A stretch of DNA of 64,000 nt from Mesoflavibacter zeaxanthinifaciens DSM 18436 (GCF_000422365.1 NZ_KE383820.1:26552-90551); one strand, 5' to 3'; positions 42,424 to 50,871 are shown, counted from the first letter of the stretch. The notes: generated from the letters alone by a model not told the origin. Program-made: numbers and translations.

Positions 42424-43459
42424 ACAAATCACTAAAGTTTGTTTTACAATCTAAAGCATCAAATCCAGTAAAATCTTTAACTCTATCAAGTTGCTTTAAA
42501 GAAAATTCTTTTTGGTTACAACTAGGTATAATACCTTGTTCGTTTAAATTTTGGGCTATATATTCTTGTTCAAACTGTCCTGGTGTAGGAATAAAAAATG
42601 CTTTTTTACCTAGTTTAGCTAAGTCCATAACAGTTGTATATCCAGACCTAGAAATTACCAAATCACAACTATTTAAAGCTGTTTGTAAATCTGCAGAAGT
42701 CATAAAATTATAAATGGTAAACTGTTGCTTAGTTTCAATACGTTGCTCACCTTCAATCTTACCTTTTACAAATAAGATATTACCATTATAGTCTGCTAAT
42801 TCTTTAAATAATTTTTGCTCTAATAATCCACGTTGTGGCTCAGGACCAGATAACAAGACCATGATATCAAACTTAGAAGGAATAAGTGTTTTTTCTAACC
42901 TGCTTAATGCGCCAATATATTTAATAGGTAAAAGTTTAGTAGTAAAATCATGTCCTAATTTACCACTTAAATTAGGTGTGTTTTCAAAATCTGGTACCCA
43001 ACATTCATCAAACTTTTTAAGATAATAATCATGTAAAGAGGTGCTTAACTTTGTGGTCATTCCGCTTAAAACATTAAGCTGATGAGTAATAAACACCGAC
43101 GGAATTTTAGAACAATATACACCCATTCTGTTATCAGAGATTATACCTTCAATAGCATAATCGTGTACAATTTTTTTAATCGCTAAATGTTCTTTTAAAA
43201 TAGCTTTTTTAATCTTAGGTAGTTGTCTAAAAAGGCGCCATTTAAAGCTAGATTTGGATTTGGAGTAAGTAACATTGTAAGCAGGTAATTCAATAAAGAC
43301 AACCTGTTTAAATTCTTTTTTAAGCAGCGCTAAAGCAGCACCATCAGAAGCAATAATAGGTTCAAAATTTTGTTCAATTAACGCATTAATAATAGGTATG
43401 CAACGTGTAGCATGACCAATTCCCCAATTAAGAGGCGCAACAAGAATTCTTTTTTTCAT
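42404..43459 (-). CDS. MurG-like glycosyltransferase family protein
   Basis: 351 residues of GT-B type. The N-terminus RILVAPLNWGIGHATRCIPIINALIEQNFEPIIAS resembles the acceptor-binding Gly-rich loop of MurG-like enzymes, and the C-terminal half has SADLQTALNSCDLVISRSGYTTVMDLAKLGKKAFFIPTPGQFEQEYIAQNL, the nucleotide-sugar pocket. The acceptor and donor are unknown. No neighbours indicate a polysaccharide cluster. Convergent with, and overlapping, the histidine kinase 3' end. Copy C of the GCGTTA repeat starts 11 bp before its ATG, so its promoter must lie close to or in the repeat. Confidence 0.85.
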   Translation of the reverse strand: MKKRILVAPLNWGIGHATRCIPIINALIEQNFEPIIASDGAALALLKKEFKQVVFIELPAYNVTYSKSKSSFKWRLFRQLPKIKKAILKEHLAIKKIVHDYAIEGIISDNRMGVYCSKIPSVFITHQLNVLSGMTTKLSTSLHDYYLKKFDECWVPDFENTPNLSGKLGHDFTTKLLPIKYIGALSRLEKTLIPSKFDIMVLLSGPEPQRGLLEQKLFKELADYNGNILFVKGKIEGEQRIETKQQFTIYNFMTSADLQTALNSCDLVISRSGYTTVMDLAKLGKKAFFIPTPGQFEQEYIAQNLNEQGIIPSCNQKEFSLKQLDRVKDFTGFDALDCKTNFSDLFKLFLA

Positions 43460-43470
43460 TATAAAAATTT

Positions 43471-43559
43471 GGGCGTTACCACAAGGGTCAGGCTGTCCGT
43501 TATATCTTTTTTTGCCATATATGGTAGCAAAAAAAGGATGTCACTTCCATCCTTAACGC
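43471..43559 (+). repeat. GCGTTA-family intergenic repeat, copy C
   Basis: Begins GGGCGTTACCACAAGGGTC and ends CATCCTTAACGC. It contains a stem TTTTTTTGC/GCAAAAAAA and a second small stem GGATG/CATCC. Its first 19 bases are shared with copy D. Confidence 0.75.
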
Positions 43560-43645
43560 AAAAAAGCTAATTTCAAAGATAAGTATAATAGTACTAAGGT
43601 ATATTTCCTTAATTTTACGCCGGAAATAACAAATTGTTAAAACAA

Positions 43646-44320
43646 GTGGGAAGCAAAAACAAATTAAAACGATTTCAAGAAAACGAAACATTTGATAATG
43701 TATTTCAACCAACAAGAAGTCAGTTGGTAGATATGGATTACCAATACAAAGGACAATGGAATGCACAAGTGTTTAAAAATAATAACCCAATTGTTCTAGA
43801 GTTAGGATGCGGTAAAGGCGAGTATACAGTTGCTTTAGCAAAAAAATATCCAAATAAAAACTTTATAGGGATAGATATTAAAGGCGCACGTTTTTGGAGA
43901 GGCGCAAAAACAGCTGTAGAAGAAAACATACCAAACGCTGCATTTATACGTACTCAAATAGAATTAATAGAATATGTTTTTGCAGAAAACGAAGTGGATG
44001 AAATTTGGATCACCTTTCCAGATCCACAAATTAAATATAAGCGTACAAAACACCGCATGACCAATTCTGAGTTTTTAAAACGCTACAAAAAAGTATTAAA
44101 ACCAGATGGCGTAATGAATCTTAAAACCGACTCTGAGTTTATGCATGGTTACACCTTAGGTCTGTTACATGGCGAAGGACATGAAGTGTTGTACTCTAAC
44201 AACGATGTGTATAGACAAGAAGGAAGTCCAGAAGAAGTTACAAGTATACAAACCTTTTACGAAGGTCAATATTTAGAACAAAACAAACCAATTACGTATA
44301 TTAGATTCAAAATAAAATAA
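43646..44320 (+). CDS. trmB: tRNA (guanosine(46)-N7)-methyltransferase
   Basis: 224 residues. TrmB makes m7G46 in the variable loop of tRNAs. The SAM site reads VLELGCGKGEYTVALAKKYP, followed by NFIGIDIKGARFWRGA and the family motif ITFPDPQIKYKRTKHRM. The open frame extends to TTG 43634, but the conserved N-terminus MGSKNKLKRFQENETF starts at GTG 43646, which I choose. It is followed by LysE and an alkyltransferase-like gene in one tight operon (3-bp gap, then 4-bp overlap). Confidence 0.94.
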   Translation: MGSKNKLKRFQENETFDNVFQPTRSQLVDMDYQYKGQWNAQVFKNNNPIVLELGCGKGEYTVALAKKYPNKNFIGIDIKGARFWRGAKTAVEENIPNAAFIRTQIELIEYVFAENEVDEIWITFPDPQIKYKRTKHRMTNSEFLKRYKKVLKPDGVMNLKTDSEFMHGYTLGLLHGEGHEVLYSNNDVYRQEGSPEEVTSIQTFYEGQYLEQNKPITYIRFKIK

Positions 44321-44323
44321 CCT

Positions 44324-44953
44324 TTGGGCCTTACAATTACATTTTTTTTAAGTCTAATTATTGCATTAGTAGGTGTTATACCACCAGGATTGCTTAATAT
44401 GACAGCAGCAAAAATTAGCTTAAAAGAAGGCTATAATCGTGGTTTGGTTTTTTCTGTTGGCGTTTGTGTTGTTGTTATTTTTCAAACCTTAATAGCAGTA
44501 ATATTTGCAAGGTATTTAAGTAAGCATCCAGAGATAATAAAAATACTTCAACGTGTAGCTTTTGTACTTTTTGTGTTAATCGCTATTTACTTTTTTGTTT
44601 TAGCTAAAAAGAAACCACAACCCAAAATAGAACAAACCAGACGCAGTAAACACAGTCGTTTTTTCTATGGTATGCTGTTATCTGCTTTAAACGTTTTCCC
44701 AATACCTTACCAAGCTTATATGAGTTTGACTTTAGCAGGTTTTGGATGGTTAACTTTTGATAAAACTGGTATTGCATCTTACGTCGCAGGAGCAGCAACT
44801 GGTACTTTTGTAATGCTTTATGTGTATGTGTTTTTATTCGAAAAAATTAAAAGCAAACGTATAAAGTCTCAAAAAAACATGAACTTTAGTATCGGTATCA
44901 TCACAGCTGTTATAGCAATAGTCACGCTAATTAATATCATTAAAGACTTATGA
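44324..44953 (+). CDS. LysE-family exporter
   Basis: 209 residues with six hydrophobic segments. TTG start 3 bp after trmB. The N-terminal GVIPPGLLNMTAAKISLKEGYNRGLVFSVGV carries the PPG motif of LysE/RhtB translocators, which export amino acids or small cations. The second half includes LNVFPIPYQAYMSLTLAGFGW. The cargo is unknown. The end overlaps the next ATG by 4 bp (ATGA). Confidence 0.85.
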   Translation: MGLTITFFLSLIIALVGVIPPGLLNMTAAKISLKEGYNRGLVFSVGVCVVVIFQTLIAVIFARYLSKHPEIIKILQRVAFVLFVLIAIYFFVLAKKKPQPKIEQTRRSKHSRFFYGMLLSALNVFPIPYQAYMSLTLAGFGWLTFDKTGIASYVAGAATGTFVMLYVYVFLFEKIKSKRIKSQKNMNFSIGIITAVIAIVTLINIIKDL

Positions 44954-45279
44954 AGCCAGAAACCTTAAGTTTTTACGAGAAGGTTTATGAGGTCGCAAGA
45001 CAAATTCCTTATGGAAGAGTAACATCTTACGGTGCAATTGCAAATTATTTAGGAGCAAAAAGAAGCGCAAGATTAGTAGGTTACGCTATGAATGGTTCTG
45101 CAGGAAAAGACGTACCAGCACATCGTGTGGTAAATAGAAAAGGTTTGTTAACCGGTAAGCATCATTTTGAAGGTACTAACCTAATGCAACAGCTGTTAGA
45201 AAGCGAAGGTGTTAAGGTGAAAGATAATCAAATTCAAAATTTTGAAATGGTGTTTTGGGATCCTTCTAAAAGTTTATAA
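44950..45279 (+). CDS. Alkyltransferase-like protein (ATL)
   Basis: 109 residues, similar to the C-terminal domain of O6-alkylguanine-DNA alkyltransferase. The helix-turn-helix and Arg finger region YGRVTSYGAIANYLGAKRSARLVGYAMNGS is intact, but the active-site P-C-H-R-V reads P56-A57-H58-R59-V60. The acceptor Cys is Ala, so it cannot transfer alkyl groups. Known ATL proteins flip and flag O6-alkylguanine for nucleotide-excision repair; an Ala variant is known from Thermus. Overlaps the LysE gene by 4 bp. Confidence 0.92.
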   Translation: MKPETLSFYEKVYEVARQIPYGRVTSYGAIANYLGAKRSARLVGYAMNGSAGKDVPAHRVVNRKGLLTGKHHFEGTNLMQQLLESEGVKVKDNQIQNFEMVFWDPSKSL

Positions 45280-45343
45280 ATTTCCCTTATTTCACCATAA
45301 AAAAACTTGCAATAACAACAGCTTAACTTCACTTAATAAGTAG

Positions 45344-45351
45344 TATATTTG
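45344..45351 (+). promoter_or_regulatory. -7 element of the mrp-nfu operon
   Basis: TATATTTG matches TAnnTTTG; the leader to the ATG at 45415 would be about 57 nt. Confidence 0.6.
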
Positions 45352-45414
45352 CATTTTAGAAATAGCCTTTATAAAACACGTTAAAAAATTGATTTTTAGC
45401 ACAATATTTTAAAG

Positions 45415-46554
45415 ATGAAGTTAAGCAAACAAGATATACTTAAAGCACTAGAAACTATAACAGTACCAGGCGAAGGGCAAAACATGGTAGAAAGCGGATC
45501 TGTAACTAACGTAGTTACTTTTGGAGACGAAGTTATAGTAGATATTACAATAAAAAACCCATCATTACAAGCACGTAAAAAAACAGAAGTAGAAATTTTG
45601 CAAGCCATACACAAACATGTGTACGAAAAAGCAAAAATAAAAGTAAACGTAAAGGTTGACGCGCCAGAAAAACCACAAGCAAACACCATTAAAGGAAAAC
45701 CAATACCAGGTATTCAAAATATTGTTGCAGTAGCATCGGGTAAAGGTGGTGTAGGTAAATCTACAGTTACCGCTAACATAGCAATTATGTTAGCAAAAAT
45801 GGGCTTTAAAGTAGGTGTTTTAGATGCAGATATTTATGGACCATCAATGCCAATTATGTTTGATGTAGAAATGGAAAAACCATTATCTGTAACAGTAGAC
45901 GGTAAATCCAAAATGAAACCTGTAGAAAATTACGGTGTAAAAATATTATCTATAGGCTTTTTTACAAAACCAGACCAAGCTGTAATTTGGCGTGGACCTA
46001 TGGCTGCAAAAGCATTAAATCAAATGATATTTGATGCTGCTTGGGGCGAGCTAGATTTCTTACTATTAGACTTGCCTCCAGGAACAGGAGATATTCATTT
46101 AAGTATTATGCAATCTTTACCAATTACAGGAGCAGTAGTAGTAAGTACACCACAAAACGTTGCTTTAGCAGATGCTAAAAAAGGAGTGGCTATGTTCCAA
46201 CAAGACAGTATAAACGTACCCGTTTTAGGAATTATAGAAAATATGGCTTACTTTACACCAGAAGAGTTGCCAAACAACAAATACTATATCTTTGGTAAAG
46301 AAGGCGCAAAACATCTAGCAGAAGATTTAGATGTGCCATTATTAGGAGAAATTCCTTTAGTACAAAGTATTAGAGAAGCAGGAGATGTTGGTCGTCCAGC
46401 AGCAATGCAAGTCGCAACACCAACAGAGAAAGCTTTTGAAAAACTAACACAAAACGTCGTGCAAGAAGTGGTAAATCGTAACGAAAACTTACCAGAAACC
46501 GAAGCGATAAAAATTACAACTATGGCAGGTTGTTCTGCGGTAAATAAAAAATAA
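45415..46554 (+). CDS. Mrp/NBP35-family Fe-S cluster carrier ATPase
   Basis: 379 residues. An N-terminal MIP18/DUF59 domain (1-80) precedes a deviant Walker ATPase with VASGKGGVGKSTVTANIA (Lys116), DADIYGPSMP and LLLDLPPGTGDIHLS. Mrp/ApbC proteins hold and transfer Fe-S clusters; the CxxC expected in the C-terminal half is not obvious, although Cys374 in MAGCSAVNKK lies near the end. The stop codon abuts the ATG of the Nfu-type gene, so the two Fe-S genes are translationally coupled. Confidence 0.93.
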   Translation: MKLSKQDILKALETITVPGEGQNMVESGSVTNVVTFGDEVIVDITIKNPSLQARKKTEVEILQAIHKHVYEKAKIKVNVKVDAPEKPQANTIKGKPIPGIQNIVAVASGKGGVGKSTVTANIAIMLAKMGFKVGVLDADIYGPSMPIMFDVEMEKPLSVTVDGKSKMKPVENYGVKILSIGFFTKPDQAVIWRGPMAAKALNQMIFDAAWGELDFLLLDLPPGTGDIHLSIMQSLPITGAVVVSTPQNVALADAKKGVAMFQQDSINVPVLGIIENMAYFTPEELPNNKYYIFGKEGAKHLAEDLDVPLLGEIPLVQSIREAGDVGRPAAMQVATPTEKAFEKLTQNVVQEVVNRNENLPETEAIKITTMAGCSAVNKK

Positions 46555-46794
46555 ATGACAGCACAAGAACTAAAAACAAACGTAGAAAAAGCTCTAGAAG
46601 AAATCCGTCCATTTTTACAAAATGATGGCGGAGATATAGAGTTAATCTCTATAGAAAATAACGAGGTTATCGTACAACTTCAAGGTGCATGTACCTCATG
46701 TAGTGTCAACCAAATGACTTTAAAATCTGGTGTAGAGATGACTATAAAAAAATACGCTCCACAGATAGAAAAAGTTACAAATGTTGGTGTTTAG
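46555..46794 (+). CDS. NifU C-terminal domain (Nfu-type) Fe-S scaffold
   Basis: 79 residues, only the Nfu domain. LQNDGGDIELISIENNEVIVQLQGACTSCSVNQMTLKSGVEMTIKKYAPQI contains Cys46-x-x-Cys49, which binds a [4Fe-4S] cluster between two subunits for transfer to apo-proteins. It starts directly after the mrp stop. The last base of its stop codon is the first base of GCGTTA repeat copy D. Confidence 0.94.
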   Translation: MTAQELKTNVEKALEEIRPFLQNDGGDIELISIENNEVIVQLQGACTSCSVNQMTLKSGVEMTIKKYAPQIEKVTNVGV

Positions 46795-46905
46795 GGCGTT
46801 ACCACAAGGGTCGCGCTATCCGTTATATCTTTTTTTGCAACTACCTATAGACTAAAAATCAAAGTACAGTTAGCAAAAAAAGGATGCCACTACTATCGCT
46901 AACGC
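46794..46905 (+). repeat. GCGTTA-family intergenic repeat, copy D
   Basis: Begins GGGCGTTACCACAAGGGTC, carries GCGCTATCCGTTATATC and a TTTTTTTGC/GCAAAAAAA stem with a longer loop than copy C, and ends ACTACTATCGCTAACGC. It starts at the last base of the nfu stop codon. Confidence 0.75.
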
Positions 46906-46951
46906 AAGCGTAAAGCTGACAAAAGTCATAAGCCACAATACATTAACCTTT

Positions 46952-46959
46952 TACATTTG
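46952..46959 (+). promoter_or_regulatory. -7 element of the ferredoxin reductase gene
   Basis: TACATTTG matches TAnnTTTG, 18 bp before the ATG at 46978. Confidence 0.6.
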
Positions 46960-46977
46960 CACAAAACAATCTAAAAA

Positions 46978-48030
46978 ATGATTAAAACAGATATACTAAT
47001 CATAGGCGCAGGACCAACAGGTTTATTTGCAGTCTTTGAAGCAGGATTATTAAAACTAAAATGTCATTTAATAGACGCATTACCACAACCAGGTGGACAA
47101 TGTTCAGAGTTATATCCTAAAAAACCAATCTACGATATACCAGCATATCCAGAAATTTTAGCAGGAGATTTAACCGACAAGTTAATGGAACAATGCAAAC
47201 AGTTTGAGCCAGGTTTTACGTTAGGAGAGCGCGCAGATACCATAGAAAAACAAGACGACGGGACTTTTATTGTAACTACAAACAAAGGAACAAAACACCA
47301 TGCGCCAGTTGTGGCAATAGCAGGTGGATTAGGTAGTTTTGAGCCACGTAAACCTTTAATAGATAATCTGGCAGATTACGAAGATAAAGGTGTAGAATAC
47401 ATGATAAAAGAGCCAGAACTATACCGTGGTAAAAAGGTAGTTATTGCTGGTGGAGGCGACTCTGCTTTAGATTGGAGTATCTTTTTAAGTGATGTAGCAG
47501 AAGAGGTTACTTTAATACACAGGCGTAACGAGTTTAGAGGTCATTTAGATTCCGTAGAAAAAGTACAAGAATTAAAATCTGCAGGAAAAATTAATTTAAT
47601 TACTCCAGCAGAAGTAATAGGTATAGAAGGTGATGGCAAAGTAGAAGCGGTAACCATTAAGCAAGACGCAAAAACTTACAAAAAAGAATGTGATCATTTT
47701 GTGCCTTTATTTGGTTTGTCTCCAAAATTAGGACCAATAGCAAATTGGGGACTAGAAATAGAGAAAAATGCCATTAAAGTAAACAATGCGTTAGATTATC
47801 AAACAAACATACCTGGTATTTATGCTATTGGAGACGTTAACACATATCCTGGTAAATTAAAGTTAATACTTTGTGGTTTTCATGAAGCAACTTTAATGTG
47901 TCAATCTGCTTATCAAATTATTAATCCAGGTAAACGTTATGTGTTAAAATATACAACTGTTGCAGGAGTAGATGGTTTTGATGGTACACGTAAAGAAGCT
48001 CCAAAAGCAGTAGTAAAAAAGATTGAATAA
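46978..48030 (+). CDS. Ferredoxin--NADP+ reductase (thioredoxin-reductase-like type)
   Basis: 350 residues. The FAD motif is IIGAGPTGLFAVFEAGLLKLKCHLIDALPQPGGQCSELYP and the NADPH motif IAGGGDSALDWSIFLSD; the C-terminal part has GIYAIGDVNTYPGKLKLILCGFHEA. There is no CxxC redox pair, which separates it from thioredoxin reductase and matches the YumC-type FNR family. The ferredoxin gene starts one base after its stop, so the two form a redox pair that moves electrons between NADPH and the 2Fe-2S protein. Confidence 0.92.
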   Translation: MIKTDILIIGAGPTGLFAVFEAGLLKLKCHLIDALPQPGGQCSELYPKKPIYDIPAYPEILAGDLTDKLMEQCKQFEPGFTLGERADTIEKQDDGTFIVTTNKGTKHHAPVVAIAGGLGSFEPRKPLIDNLADYEDKGVEYMIKEPELYRGKKVVIAGGGDSALDWSIFLSDVAEEVTLIHRRNEFRGHLDSVEKVQELKSAGKINLITPAEVIGIEGDGKVEAVTIKQDAKTYKKECDHFVPLFGLSPKLGPIANWGLEIEKNAIKVNNALDYQTNIPGIYAIGDVNTYPGKLKLILCGFHEATLMCQSAYQIINPGKRYVLKYTTVAGVDGFDGTRKEAPKAVVKKIE

Positions 48031-48031
48031 A

Positions 48032-48364
48032 ATGGAGCAAGACGTTAATATTAAAATTACCGATCGTGATGGTGTTGTACATGAAGTTGTAGCACCAACA
48101 GATATGGCAATGAATTTAATGGAAGTTGTACGTAGTTACGAGCTAGCACCAGAAGGTACTATTGGTATTTGTGGTGGTATGGCTATGTGTGCAAGTTGTC
48201 AATGTTATGTTTTAAGCGATACCGAATTACCAGAAATGCAAGATGACGAAGAGGCAATGCTAAGCGAAGCTTTTTACGTAAAAGATAACTCAAGATTAGG
48301 TTGTCAAATACAAATAACACCAGAATTAGAAGGTTTAGAAGTAGAGCTTGCTCCTGAAAGTTAA
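48032..48364 (+). CDS. 2Fe-2S ferredoxin
   Basis: 110 residues. Four cluster ligands are visible: Cys47, Cys53, Cys56 (G-I-C-G-G-M-A-M-C-A-S-C) and Cys91 (LGCQIQI), the adrenodoxin/Fdx-type spacing C-x5-C-x2-C-x34-C. The acidic surface expected of an electron carrier is present (PEMQDDEEAM). A TTG at 48023 in frame overlaps the reductase stop; the ATG at 48032 is preferred. It is paired with the upstream reductase and follows the Fe-S assembly operon. Confidence 0.93.
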   Translation: MEQDVNIKITDRDGVVHEVVAPTDMAMNLMEVVRSYELAPEGTIGICGGMAMCASCQCYVLSDTELPEMQDDEEAMLSEAFYVKDNSRLGCQIQITPELEGLEVELAPES

Positions 48365-48394
48365 TTTTTTAATTGAAATTCAATTTTATAAATA

Positions 48395-48421
48395 GATTCC
48401 TGCTTTATGCAGGAATTTTTT
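48395..48421 (+). terminator. Terminator of the ferredoxin operon
   Basis: ATTCCTGC pairs with GCAGGAAT around TTTAT and is followed by T residues. It has the same stem as the leuS terminator. Confidence 0.88.
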
Positions 48422-49314
48422 TATCTATAATCTACCAATCTTCTTGGTCCTTCTAACAATACTCTTACAATTTGAAGCGTGCCATCTTCTTTAGTAGCAA
48501 TTTGCCATTTTATTAAAGATATTGCTCCATTTTCTATTTCAATACCAGTGATGCTTCTAGGATGTACACAACTACCATCATTAAAAAAAGCAATGTCACC
48601 AGGTTCAGGAAAACGTGGTCTGTGTGTATGGCCAACAATGGTCATTAGATTGTTATTGTCTGTAATCCATTTTTTGGTACGACGTTCTACTTTAATTAAT
48701 TCTTTGTAGTTTTTTGCAGGACTTGTTGGATCTGCAATTCCCATAACATTTAATGGTTTCCATAAAATTCTAACTAAAAACCGACTCCATTTCCAGAAGT
48801 TGTAATTCCACCAATCTGCTTGATGACCATGCGTTAAAAAAATCTCTTGATTAGTGTCTTTGTGTTTTAAAACTATAGCTTCATGATATTTAATATCGCC
48901 AAAAAGTTCTACATCTTCACCAACTTTTGGGTCAAAGTAGGTAGATAGATTTTTTTTGACTGTATCAGGATTACGATACACCATATCATGATTTCCCCAA
49001 ATCATATGCAAACGGTTCTTTTTATGAAACAGTTGCATTAATTCATAAACGTTTTTATGTGCGTTTAAAATGGAGGAGAAAGAAATGTTTTCCCAAAGCT
49101 CATCACCATCGCCAAGTTCGGCATAATTAAAACCTTCAACGTAGTAGTGCTTTAATGCGTGGTAATAGATGTTTCGATTATTGGCAAAGTCGTCTGCAAA
49201 ACTATTGTCACCACGATGACAATCGCTAAATAGTATAAATTTTGAGTCGTCATCAAAAGGAACAACGTGAGCGTTTTGATAAGCTCGGTCTAATCTTTTC
49301 TTTGCTGAAAACAT
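48421..49314 (-). CDS. Calcineurin-like metallophosphoesterase
   Basis: 297 residues. All metal-site motifs are present: FSDCHRGD (D-x-H), LGDGDELWE (G-D-x-x-E), IWGNHDMV (G-N-H-D), HGHQADWW and VGHTHRPRFP. The LpxH-like order of motifs is seen, but the protein is larger and the substrate is unknown. It is the last gene of a three-gene minus-strand group (DUF3050, SGNH hydrolase, this gene), 9 bp after the hydrolase. The signal peptide is absent, so it should be cytoplasmic. Confidence 0.88.
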   Translation of the reverse strand: MFSAKKRLDRAYQNAHVVPFDDDSKFILFSDCHRGDNSFADDFANNRNIYYHALKHYYVEGFNYAELGDGDELWENISFSSILNAHKNVYELMQLFHKKNRLHMIWGNHDMVYRNPDTVKKNLSTYFDPKVGEDVELFGDIKYHEAIVLKHKDTNQEIFLTHGHQADWWNYNFWKWSRFLVRILWKPLNVMGIADPTSPAKNYKELIKVERRTKKWITDNNNLMTIVGHTHRPRFPEPGDIAFFNDGSCVHPRSITGIEIENGAISLIKWQIATKEDGTLQIVRVLLEGPRRLVDYR

Positions 49315-49323
49315 AATCTTACG

Positions 49324-50022
49324 CTAAAGTTTTTCTAAAGCGTAAGGTAATAAACGTTCTACAAATAAACTATAGGCTTTTTCGGAAGGATGTAAACCAT
49401 CAGAAGCAACTAAATCTGTGTCTTCAAATCCGTTTCTGGTTATGTCTGTAATGTTTACAAAAGTAATGTTATTAGTGTTGCAATAATTTTCCGCGAAAGC
49501 GTTATAGGCATCAATTTCTGAAGAAATTGTAGTGTTTCCGTTTCCAAAAGGTGTAAACGCATAATCAGGAATTGAAACGACAATAACTCTATTTTTATCG
49601 CCTTTTGCTTTTGTAATTGCAATATCAACTAGTTCTGGAAATTCGGTTTCATAAATTGAAAAATCTTTTCCTTGATATTGATTATTTACACCAATTAGTA
49701 AGGTGACTAAATCGTAGTTGTTTGGTAGATTTTCGTTGCTAATTCCGTTTAATAAATTGGTCGTAGTCCATCCTGTTGTTGCTACAACCTTTAAATTGAA
49801 AGCAGTATTTTCTGTATTATTAATTAAGCTGTCTTTAAGTTGTTCAGGAAAGCGACACGTTTCGCAAACACTTTCTCCAATCGTGTAACTATCACCCAAG
49901 GATAATAGTCTGTAATTGGTTGTTTGTAGTGTTTCAATATTGTTAGATTGATTGCTATCTGTTGCGTTACAGCACAAAAACAATATAAAAATAACAGAAA
50001 TAAAAAGCGTTAATTGTTTCAT
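49324..50022 (-). CDS. SGNH/GDSL hydrolase, probable lipoprotein
   Basis: 232 residues. A signal peptide ends in FLCC, a likely lipoprotein attachment site (Cys17 or 18). The four SGNH blocks are visible: LSLGDSYTIGE with Ser45, a Gly in TTGWTTTNLLNGI, LIGVNNQYQG with the Asn, and SDGLHPSEKAY with the Asp-His pair. Such esterases deacylate lipids, polysaccharides or peptides in the periplasm. The GC-rich 11-mer (49491-49501) lies inside the coding region. It starts 2 bp after the DUF3050 gene in the operon direction. Confidence 0.87.
   Translation of the reverse strand: MKQLTLFISVIFILFLCCNATDSNQSNNIETLQTTNYRLLSLGDSYTIGESVCETCRFPEQLKDSLINNTENTAFNLKVVATTGWTTTNLLNGISNENLPNNYDLVTLLIGVNNQYQGKDFSIYETEFPELVDIAITKAKGDKNRVIVVSIPDYAFTPFGNGNTTISSEIDAYNAFAENYCNTNNITFVNITDITRNGFEDTDLVASDGLHPSEKAYSLFVERLLPYALEKL
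49491..49501. repeat. CCGCGAAAGCG, inverted copy of the GC-rich 11-mer
   Basis: Exact reverse complement of 1347-1357. It lies inside the SGNH hydrolase coding sequence without disturbing the frame. Confidence 0.45.
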
Positions 50023-50024
50023 AA

Positions 50025-50813
50025 CTATAAAGATACAACTTCTTTGCTTTCTAAAATTGCGTTTTCAATACCATCCCAAAGTGCGATTCGTTTTTGTAAA
50101 GCTTCTATTGAGATGTCTTCAACTTCTTTCCATTTTTTCTCATCATTTTCACAAAGCTCTTCTATCATTTGAAGCGCCATAGGACCATGTTCATCAGCAT
50201 CTAATTCGATATGTCTTTCAAAGTAATACACTAATTTAGAAAGGTCTTTTTCAGGGAAGTTTTGCTGGAAATTTTTTAAAATTTCAGTAAACATATTCGG
50301 GATTAAATCTTCACGACCAAAGGTAAACGCAGCAGCTATTTGATGAGGTTGACCTTCTATTGCTACATTAAATGTAAACTCTAAAAAGTCTTTTAGTGAT
50401 TGAGGTAAATCACTATTTCTTATTGCAACAAAAATGTTACCTAAGCTTTCTGAAGTTTCTAAAAATGTTTTAATATTAGTAGTTGAAACGCCACAAGCTT
50501 CCATAGCGTCCAAATACATTTCGTAGTGGCTTTTATGGTTACCATTAATATCTACATCGGTTTCTTCGGCAAGAACAATTTCGTTAATTAAATATCTTGT
50601 TTCAGGATGTTTTGTAGGCAACCAAGGTATTGTAGTACAAGTTAATTTATTTTGCAGTGCTTTAAGTAGCGACATAAAATCCCAAACAGCATAAACATGA
50701 TGTTGTAAAAAGATTTCTAAATCTTCTATAGATTTTATTTTGTTATATAAACTGTGATTAAGCAATTGATTTTTAAGAGGATCAATTGATTTTTCAATAT
50801 CATTAATAGTCAT
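50025..50813 (-). CDS. DUF3050 protein (haem oxygenase-like fold)
   Basis: 262 residues. The N-terminal LLNHSLYNKIKSIEDLEIFLQHHVYAVWDFMSLLKALQ is the DUF3050 signature; further His/Glu residues in YYFERHIELDADEHGPMALQMIEELC suggest a haem-oxygenase-like diiron or haem fold. The function is unknown. An upstream in-frame ATG at 50867 lies inside the gcdH terminator, and TATTTTTG (50831-50838) follows that terminator, so the ATG at 50813 is chosen. First gene of a three-gene operon. Confidence 0.82.
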   Translation of the reverse strand: MTINDIEKSIDPLKNQLLNHSLYNKIKSIEDLEIFLQHHVYAVWDFMSLLKALQNKLTCTTIPWLPTKHPETRYLINEIVLAEETDVDINGNHKSHYEMYLDAMEACGVSTTNIKTFLETSESLGNIFVAIRNSDLPQSLKDFLEFTFNVAIEGQPHQIAAAFTFGREDLIPNMFTEILKNFQQNFPEKDLSKLVYYFERHIELDADEHGPMALQMIEELCENDEKKWKEVEDISIEALQKRIALWDGIENAILESKEVVSL

Positions 50814-50830
50814 AGCATTTTCATTTTTAA

Positions 50831-50838
50831 CAAAAATA
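50831..50838 (-). promoter_or_regulatory. -7 element of the DUF3050 operon
   Basis: Reads TATTTTTG on the minus strand, immediately after the terminator of gcdH and 18 bp before the ATG. Confidence 0.5.
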
Positions 50839-50871
50839 AAAAATGCACCTCTAAAATTAAGGTGCATTTTA
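50838..50871 (-). terminator. Terminator of gcdH
   Basis: On the minus strand AAAATGCACCT pairs with AGGTGCATTTT and is followed by further T residues. Confidence 0.85.

Noticed and set aside
50814..50867. Upstream ATG of the DUF3050 gene
   Set aside because: It lies within the gcdH terminator and upstream of a TATTTTTG promoter element.
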